DNA from: Myxococcales bacterium
Lineage (GTDB): Bacteria; Myxococcota_A; Polyangia; Polyangiales; Polyangiaceae
Direction of reading: 5' to 3'
Assembly (NCBI GenBank): GCA_009692485.1
Contig: SHZB01000007.1
Location: forward strand, 1 to 42,062
DNA: 42,062 nucleotides
The notes under the pieces were generated by a model that worked only from the letters and a program-made list of their open reading frames with translations, ran no database searches and had not been told where the DNA came from. Below are positions 36,542-42,062 of this stretch, in pieces. Each line of letters opens with the position of its first letter. Position 1 is the stretch's first letter. A program made the position numbers and the translations under genes.

Positions 36542-37192
36542 TCAGAAGGTCTCGCTAGGGGGATATGCCACCGTGAGGTTCACGACGTAGCGCGCGTGCT
36601 GATGAGGAATCGAGTCCCAGTCCGGGGTCGGCATCGCCTTCGCAATACATGAGAAGAGCTCCTTCGTCTGCGCGGCCGGCAAGCTGCTCGATTTACCACG
36701 AAAGAGGTGCAGAGCTTTGCGGCGGAAATTGAGGTCCATCACGAAGCTCACCGTCGTGCCCGTCTTGGTCGCCGGCGCACAGAGCACATTTTCTTTCACG
36801 GCGCGCGCGAGTGCGTCTTCGAAAAAAGTGATGTGATCGCAGCGCTCCGGGGGCGTCTTTCCAGGTCCTGCGTCGGAGCACCTGACGGTCTTGAACGGCT
36901 CGAGCCTGAGCTTCGACGCCGCGGCCGGCGCGTCTACGAGCGGCACGTGTGACGGCGCCGACGGATCGGCCACTCGGCTCTTCGACGCCGCGTCAGCCGA
37001 CCCTTCCGACGCCGGCGCGCCGAGCGACGCCCGCTCGGGGCGACGCCATAAATAAAGCGGAACCGCGACGAGTACGAGCCCGACCAAGAGCCCCAAGATC
37101 ATCTGAACCCGCACGGGCTGCTGACCGCCGGAGCCGAGCTGTCGGTACGGCCCAGACTGACGTGGGGGGATCGAAGAATACCCGATGGGCAC
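36542..37192 (-). CDS. Membrane-anchored protein of unknown function
   Basis: A 216-residue protein with a proline-rich cytoplasmic N-terminus, a transmembrane helix at residues ~31-49 (MILGLLVGLVLVAVPLYLW), an Ala/Ser linker and a periplasmic domain with cysteines (TVRCSDAGPG, RCDHITFF, ENVLCAP, FSCIAK). No enzyme motif is seen. It follows the kinase-FHA gene by about 40 bases on the same strand, so it may be its membrane partner. The family is unknown to me. Confidence 0.65.
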   Translation of the reverse strand: MPIGYSSIPPRQSGPYRQLGSGGQQPVRVQMILGLLVGLVLVAVPLYLWRRPERASLGAPASEGSADAASKSRVADPSAPSHVPLVDAPAAASKLRLEPFKTVRCSDAGPGKTPPERCDHITFFEDALARAVKENVLCAPATKTGTTVSFVMDLNFRRKALHLFRGKSSSLPAAQTKELFSCIAKAMPTPDWDSIPHQHARYVVNLTVAYPPSETF

Positions 37193-37207
37193 GCGCTTCC
37201 TACTCTC

Positions 37208-37247
37208 GCCGTCACTCGACCAGGCTAGCCGTCACTCGACCAAGCTA
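37208..37247. repeat. 20-bp tandem duplication at the 3' end of the kinase-FHA gene
   Basis: gccgtcactcgaccaggcta (37208) and gccgtcactcgaccaagcta (37228). The second copy contains the kinase stop codon (complement of 37232-37234). Confidence 0.9.
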
Positions 37248-38923
37248 CTGGCGCTGCGCCCCGGCTCCCACTTGATCAGCGTCGCAACGAACTCGACGTT
37301 GTCCGGGAAGATCCCGCGCACCTGCCCGACCACCTGCTCGACGATGTGGCGCGCTTCTTCGAGCGATGGACCAACCATCGATGCGATGAAACGCAGCGGA
37401 CCGGTGCGCCCGGCGACGATCGGCAACAGCGCCGTCGTCAACATCTCGGTGAGCTCGACGACGCGACCCGCTGCACGGCGCAACGCCAGCATCTCGAGGA
37501 TCGTCGGTCGTTCGCTCGATTGGCGATTCGGTCCGCGAAGCTCGTAGCGCGCGACCTGCATCGGCACCTCGTACCACTCGGCGAACTCACACTCGTTCGT
37601 CACAGCACGCAAGAGGTGGTCACGCACGAGCAGGCCCGTGAGCCCATCTCGCTTTTGAAGAAAGTCCCGCGCGCGCTGGTGCTGTTTGCTCCCGGGCTGA
37701 AAATTCACGAGCTTGATGCGCGCCTCGCCGACCTGAACCTCGCCACCGTGGATGAGCGTGAGCTGCTTCTTGCGCTCGAACTCGTGGTCCGCGTAGCTGC
37801 CGTTCGTGCTGCCGAGATCCTCGATGATCCACGACCCACCTTGCCAATTGAATTTGGCGTGCATGCCCGAGACCGTGGCCTCGGGTATGCAGAGATCCTG
37901 TCCCGCGTGCCTCCCGAGCGCGAGCTCAGGCCGCTCGAGCGCGAGCAGCTCGCCAACGGAATCCGGCGCATTGCTCGCATAGGTCACGAGCAGCGCCTGC
38001 GCGTTCGATTGAAAGCTCTGCATCTGCGCGCGCCCGATCGGTGGACCGGCGTCGAGGCGCGGCCGCGGCACCTGGAGCGGGGTCGTGGTCAGCCGCACCG
38101 GATTGAAGAAGCGCACGTACCGCGCCGGTGGGCGTTGCTCCCGATCGGCGCTCAAGCCATTGAAGACTTGCTTGACCTCGTCGATCGACAGCGCCGCCGG
38201 CACGTCGAACATGATCTGCTGGCGCATCGGCTTGGCGCGCGGCTTGTAGGCGGGCTCGGGCACACGGCAGGTCCACATCTCCCAGAGCGTCAGCGCCAGC
38301 GCGTAGAGGTCGTCTTGCTCACTGGCGCCACCGCTGCGAATGCGCTCGGGCGACATGTAATTCGGCGTGCCGCCATCGGGTGGCGCGTTCGGCCTTCGAG
38401 CCGCGGCGCGCGCACGCTCCTGCGCGAAACCGAAATCGAGGATGATGGCACGCTCGTCGGTCACCATCACGTTGGCCGGCTTGAGATCGCCGTGAACGAG
38501 GCCCGCGGCGTGGATCGCGGCGAGACCTCCGCAGATCTCCGCAGCGATGCGGCGAAACTCGTCGCCCTCGTATCCGCCCGAGGTCTTCTTCCGTCGGATG
38601 TGCGCGTGCAGCGTTTGCCCGGGGATGTGCTCCATCACGAGGATTGGGCCCCACGGGCTCGGTGCGAGATCGTGGACGCGGCAAACGTTCGGATGCCCGA
38701 CCGTGCGGGCAAGCAGCGCCTCTTGTCGCAGCGCCTCGTCGTCGCCCGGCTGACGTGACTCGTCGCGTACGACCTTGAGCGCGACCAACTGCTGGGTCGA
38801 CGCGTCGTGCGCCAGAAACACCTCACCCATGCCGCCCTTGCCGAGGCTCTGACTCACCTCGTAACGATCGTTGACGATCGTTCGCTTCTTGATGGGTCCG
38901 GGGTGCTGGGTCGGTTCGTCCAA
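37232..38923 (-). CDS. Ser/Thr protein kinase fused to FHA and degenerate GGDEF-like domain
   Basis: 563 residues with TTG 38923 as start; GAAAAGAAG lies just upstream and the frame before it is low-complexity. Order: kinase (LGKGGMGEVFLAHD, lysine in VALKVVRD, HGDLKPANV, DFGFAQER, MSPERIRSGG) to about residue 270; FHA domain (~315-405, with ELALGRHAGQD, GMHAKFN and LGSTNGSYADHE); then a C-terminal domain starting RDGLTGLLVRDHLLRAV that matches the start of GGDEF domains. The GGDEF signature itself is replaced (GRTGPLRF), so diguanylate cyclase activity is unlikely. The FHA domain should bind phosphothreonine, possibly its own. HGD replaces the usual HRD arginine. Confidence 0.88.
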   Translation of the reverse strand: MDEPTQHPGPIKKRTIVNDRYEVSQSLGKGGMGEVFLAHDASTQQLVALKVVRDESRQPGDDEALRQEALLARTVGHPNVCRVHDLAPSPWGPILVMEHIPGQTLHAHIRRKKTSGGYEGDEFRRIAAEICGGLAAIHAAGLVHGDLKPANVMVTDERAIILDFGFAQERARAAARRPNAPPDGGTPNYMSPERIRSGGASEQDDLYALALTLWEMWTCRVPEPAYKPRAKPMRQQIMFDVPAALSIDEVKQVFNGLSADREQRPPARYVRFFNPVRLTTTPLQVPRPRLDAGPPIGRAQMQSFQSNAQALLVTYASNAPDSVGELLALERPELALGRHAGQDLCIPEATVSGMHAKFNWQGGSWIIEDLGSTNGSYADHEFERKKQLTLIHGGEVQVGEARIKLVNFQPGSKQHQRARDFLQKRDGLTGLLVRDHLLRAVTNECEFAEWYEVPMQVARYELRGPNRQSSERPTILEMLALRRAAGRVVELTEMLTTALLPIVAGRTGPLRFIASMVGPSLEEARHIVEQVVGQVRGIFPDNVEFVATLIKWEPGRSASSLVE

Positions 38924-39018
38924 GGCTTCTTTTCGAGGCGCGACACGCTCGTCACATCGCGCAAGACTCCGCTTCGCCGCGACGTTAGCAAATCTCTCGG
39001 CGCGCGGGCTACTGGAGT

Positions 39019-39618
39019 CTAATTCAATCGCAGCATCCGCCCGACGATGCGGAACAAGCCGCGCGACATCGCCGAGATTCGACTCCCGACCAGCTCGATG
39101 TCTCCGTCGGCTTTGAGCCGTATGGCCCCCCTTCCGGAGCGCAGCAAGAGCTCCTCGTCCGCCTCGATCTTCACCTTGCCGGCGCGGATGATCAGCTCGT
39201 CGGGGATGCGCGTCTGCAGCACGCCGACGACGATCGGCGGCCCGTCCGGCACGCACTCCAAGACGACGGCGTCGCGATTGCGGGCAGCCTCGCGCACGAG
39301 CTCCGCGCTCACGCCGAGCCCGAGCTCACCGTCGACTTCGGCGCTCAAGCCCCGCACGGCGAGGCGCACCGTCCGCCCCGCCACGCTGAGCGGCACCGCG
39401 GTTCGCATCGCGACTCCGGCGAGCCCGAGCGGCACCTGGGGCGCTGCCGTCCGCGCCTCGGACACCTCGTCCGTGCGCGCCACCGAGATCTGACCAAGCA
39501 GCTCCTCGAGCCGCCGATCGGCGTCCGCCACCTCGACGGGATCCGCTGCTTCGCCGCGCGCATTCTCCGCCGCAATTTCCGCGTCGCTCCTCCCCATGCC
39601 CGAACTGCTCCCAATCAT
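39019..39618 (-). CDS. DUF6484-like protein
   Basis: 199 residues from ATG 39618, favoured because GGGAGATGAG lies directly upstream; ATG 39633 has no such site. The N-terminus is acidic. The C-terminal half (PPIVVGVLQTRIPDELIIRA, then KVKIEADEELLLRSGRGAIR and LKADGDIELVGSRISAMSRG) matches DUF6484-type proteins often associated with type VI secretion spike proteins. No secretion genes are in the window. It is divergent from pyrC, with 80 bases between starts. Confidence 0.6.
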   Translation of the reverse strand: MIGSSSGMGRSDAEIAAENARGEAADPVEVADADRRLEELLGQISVARTDEVSEARTAAPQVPLGLAGVAMRTAVPLSVAGRTVRLAVRGLSAEVDGELGLGVSAELVREAARNRDAVVLECVPDGPPIVVGVLQTRIPDELIIRAGKVKIEADEELLLRSGRGAIRLKADGDIELVGSRISAMSRGLFRIVGRMLRLN

Positions 39619-39698
39619 TGACTCATCTCCCATCGCGCAGTGCCGCGCTCGCGTCGCGCCGTGCGAGATGCTACCAGGCGCCGAGCCTCGCGAGCCCC

Positions 39699-41051
39699 AT
39701 GGTCGATCTTCGCCGCGCACCGAAAACTCCGCAGCTCATCATCGTGACTGGGGTGCGCGCCATCGACCCGTCGGCCTCGCTCGACGCAGTCGTGGACATC
39801 GTCGTCGAGGATGGCCGCATCGCGTGTATCGGCCCCGCCGCCGCGACCGCCGAGCAGCTCGCCTCGGAGCGCGCGCTCATCGTGGATGGCCGTAATTTGT
39901 GGGCATTTCCAGCATTTTTGGATCTGCACGCGCATTTTCGCGAACCCGGCCAAGAGTACAAAGAGGACATTCGCTCGGGCCTGATGGCGGCCGCGGCGGG
40001 CGGCTTCGCGCACGTCTGTGCCATGCCCAATACCAAGCCCGTCAACGACACGCGCAGCATCACCGAGATGATGGTCGCGCGCGCCCGCGAGGTCGGCGGT
40101 CCGGAGCTTCACCCGATCGGCGCCATCACGCGCGGCCTACGCGGCGAAGAGCTCACGGAGATGGCCGACCTGCGTGAAGCGGGCGCGGTGGCGGTCTCGG
40201 ACGACGGTCACTGCGTCACCTCCAGCGCGGTCATGCGCCGCGCGCTCGAATACGCCCGCACCTTCGGACTCCCCGTCATCCAGCACTGCGAAGATCACGC
40301 GCTCACCGGCGGCGCGCAAATGCACGAAGGCCGCACGGCGACGAAGCTCGGACTGCGCGGCTGGCCACGCGAGGCAGAAGACATCATCGTCGCGCGCGAC
40401 CTCATCCTGGCCGAGTCCACGGGCGCCGCCTACCACATCGCCCACATCTCCACTTCCGGCGCAATTCGGCTTCTCCGCGAGGCGAAATCGCGCGGCCTCG
40501 CCGTAACAGCCGAGGTCACGCCTCATCACCTGCTCCTCACCGATGAGGCGGTCGTCGGTTACCGAACGCACTGCAAGGTGAACCCGCCTTTGCGCGACGC
40601 TACGGACGTCATCGCCTGCCGCGCCGCTCTCGCCGACGGCACGATCGACGCCATCGCCACGGACCACGCGCCCCACTCGAGCCTCGAGAAAGACTGCGAG
40701 TTTCAGGAGGCATCCCCCGGCATCGTCGGGCTCGAGCTGGTCGTGCCGCTCATGTTCGAGCTGGTGAGCTCCGGCGCCCTTCCGCTCGCGCGCTTCGTCG
40801 ATGCGCTCACGCGGGCACCGGCTCGCATCATCGGGCTCGAGCCCACCACGCTGCGGGCTGGGGCGCGCGCAGATTTCATCCTCGTCCATCCGGAACGCGA
40901 GCACATCTTGACCCGCGCTTCGCTCGTCGGAAAGAGCCACAACACGCCCTTTCTCGGCCGCAAATGCCATGGTCAGGTAGAGATGACCATGGTGCGTGGC
41001 GCGATCGTGTACACGCTCGCTAGCTCGGAATTGCAGGGCACCTCGCCGTGA
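39699..41051 (+). CDS. pyrC: Dihydroorotase
   Basis: A 450-residue class I dihydroorotase starting at ATG 39699. Metal-binding residues appear in FLDLHAHFREPGQE, DDGHCVTSS, VIQHCEDHALTGG, AHISTSGAIRLL and ATDHAPHSSLEK. The substrate loop MPNTKPVND and product motif VNPPLRDATD are present. It closes carbamoyl-aspartate to dihydroorotate in pyrimidine synthesis. It is translationally coupled to the next gene (GTGA overlap at 41048-41051). Confidence 0.95.
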   Translation: MVDLRRAPKTPQLIIVTGVRAIDPSASLDAVVDIVVEDGRIACIGPAAATAEQLASERALIVDGRNLWAFPAFLDLHAHFREPGQEYKEDIRSGLMAAAAGGFAHVCAMPNTKPVNDTRSITEMMVARAREVGGPELHPIGAITRGLRGEELTEMADLREAGAVAVSDDGHCVTSSAVMRRALEYARTFGLPVIQHCEDHALTGGAQMHEGRTATKLGLRGWPREAEDIIVARDLILAESTGAAYHIAHISTSGAIRLLREAKSRGLAVTAEVTPHHLLLTDEAVVGYRTHCKVNPPLRDATDVIACRAALADGTIDAIATDHAPHSSLEKDCEFQEASPGIVGLELVVPLMFELVSSGALPLARFVDALTRAPARIIGLEPTTLRAGARADFILVHPEREHILTRASLVGKSHNTPFLGRKCHGQVEMTMVRGAIVYTLASSELQGTSP

Positions 41052-42062
41052 GCGGAGAGCGCGCCTGGCTCTGCCTCGCCGACGGAACGCGCTACGCGGG
41101 CGTCGCGTTCGGTGCTCCCGGAGTCGCGGTGGGCGAGGCGGTCTTCACGACCGGAATGACGGGCTACCAAGAGGTGCTCACGGACCCCTCGTACACCGGG
41201 CAGCTAGTGGCGATGACGGCGCCGCAGATCGGCAACACGGGCTGCAACGCCGTCGATCCAGAGAGCCTCGATCTGCGGCCCAAAGTGGCCGGGTTCGTCG
41301 TGCGCGAGCTGAGTGCCTTCGAGTCGAGCTGGCGCGCCGAAGAGACGCTGCACGACTACCTTGCGCGCACGGGCGTCGTCGCGATCGGCGAGGTCGACAC
41401 GCGCGAGCTCACCCGCCACCTTCGCGCTCGCGGCGCGCAAAACGCGGCCATCGGCACCGCCGAGCCCGATGTGCTGATCCGTCGCGCCCAAGCAGCGCCC
41501 GCGATGGAAGGTCTCGATCTGGTCGAGCGCGTAACGCCGCCCGAACCTTACGAATTTGCCGAATCCAGCGGAGCTTGGCGCGCGCTGATGGCCCCTGGCG
41601 CAACCCTCGCGCTCGCCTCGGCACCGCTCCTTCCGCCGAGCAGACACGTCGTCGTGCTCGATCTCGGCATCAAGCGAAATATCCTTCGCTGCCTCGTCGA
41701 CGTCGGCTGCCGCATCACCGCAGTTCCCGCGCGGACCTCCGCCCAAGAGATCCTCGCGCTCCGTCCGGACGGCATCTTCGTCTCGAACGGTCCCGGCGAT
41801 CCGCAGGCCGTCACCTACGCTGTCGAGACGCTGCGCGCGCTGCTCGGCAAGGCGCCGATGTTCGGCATTTGCCTCGGCCACCAGCTCATGGCGCTCGCGC
41901 TCGGAGCGACGACCTACAAGCTCAAGTTCGGTCACCGCGGCACCAACCAGCCCGTCAAGGACCTCGACACCGGCCGCGTCGAGATCACCACACAAAACCA
42001 TGGCTTCTGCGTGGAGCTCGCGAGCCTCGCCGGCCGCGCCCGCTCGACCCATGTGCACCTCA
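41048..42062 (+). CDS. carA: Carbamoyl-phosphate synthase small subunit, 3' end cut by window
   Basis: A GTG start at 41048 overlaps the pyrC stop. 338 codons are visible out of an expected ~380. The N-terminal domain is clear (TTGMTGYQEVLTDPSYTGQL, VDTRELTRHLR). The glutaminase domain has VLDLGIKRNILR, FVSNGPGDPQ and the nucleophile loop FGICLGHQLMALALG, with the active-site Cys. It then reaches FGHRGTNQPV and TTQNHGFCVE. The final His/Glu motif lies beyond the edge. It supplies ammonia from glutamine for carbamoyl phosphate in pyrimidine and arginine synthesis; carB probably follows. Confidence 0.95.
   Translation, partial: MSGERAWLCLADGTRYAGVAFGAPGVAVGEAVFTTGMTGYQEVLTDPSYTGQLVAMTAPQIGNTGCNAVDPESLDLRPKVAGFVVRELSAFESSWRAEETLHDYLARTGVVAIGEVDTRELTRHLRARGAQNAAIGTAEPDVLIRRAQAAPAMEGLDLVERVTPPEPYEFAESSGAWRALMAPGATLALASAPLLPPSRHVVVLDLGIKRNILRCLVDVGCRITAVPARTSAQEILALRPDGIFVSNGPGDPQAVTYAVETLRALLGKAPMFGICLGHQLMALALGATTYKLKFGHRGTNQPVKDLDTGRVEITTQNHGFCVELASLAGRARSTHVHL

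Overview
The window is GC-rich, densely packed chromosomal DNA. The gene set points to a myxobacterium (Myxococcota, probably the Polyangiales/Sorangiineae side): many secreted lipoproteins with Ser/Thr/Gly-rich linkers, a zinc-ribbon protein with an AgmX/PglI-type C-terminus, two eukaryotic-like Ser/Thr kinases, a PrkA-type AAA kinase, a formylglycine-generating-enzyme-like protein and a TSP3-repeat OmpA lipoprotein. This placement is inference from gene content; no rRNA or other taxonomic marker is present.

Layout. 1-3180 is a decayed region: a partial anti-sigma gene next to a frameshifted ECF sigma gene, a C-terminal remnant of an RND metal-efflux pump, an intact VapBC toxin-antitoxin pair and a membrane-protein remnant. 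3183-8248 holds an esterase and an envelope cluster (small lipoprotein, OmpA/TSP3 lipoprotein, large secreted barrel-like protein). 8318-16874 holds a PYROXD2/CrtI-like flavoprotein, transketolase, a cysteine-rich lipoprotein, the lipid II flippase MurJ and a large membrane protein that converges on and overlaps murJ. 17049-19941 holds an L,D-transpeptidase-like lipoprotein that lacks its catalytic cysteine, a tRNA with a CAU anticodon, a TonB C-terminal domain and a small lipoprotein. 20102-23481 holds a decapeptide-repeat membrane protein, the zinc-ribbon/AgmX protein, an SPFH-like remnant and a lipoprotein. 28855-23497 (minus strand) is a tight operon: coiled-coil zinc-ribbon protein, zinc-ribbon Ser/Thr kinase, PrkA-like AAA protein, TatD nuclease. 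A second CAU tRNA (probably tRNA-Ile2) precedes an FGE-like protein divergent from uvrA. 38923-33417 (minus) runs kinase-FHA-degenerate GGDEF protein, membrane-anchored protein, serA and a secreted metalloprotease. The window ends with a DUF6484-like protein divergent from pyrC-carA (pyrimidine synthesis; carA runs off the end).

The most unusual property is an unusually high density of short, near-identical tandem repeats, about 19 arrays with unit lengths of 14-33 bp. Inside intact reading frames every unit length is a multiple of three (15, 18, 24, 27, 33). Between genes and in pseudogenes the lengths are often not (14, 16, 17, 19, 20, 22). Four coding arrays lie in the signal peptides of exported proteins, and one 20-bp duplication has apparently broken the sigma gene. 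Other signals worth attention are the dead L,D-transpeptidase, a 22-bp palindrome present three times just upstream of an ATG, and the kinase-FHA-GGDEF fusion.
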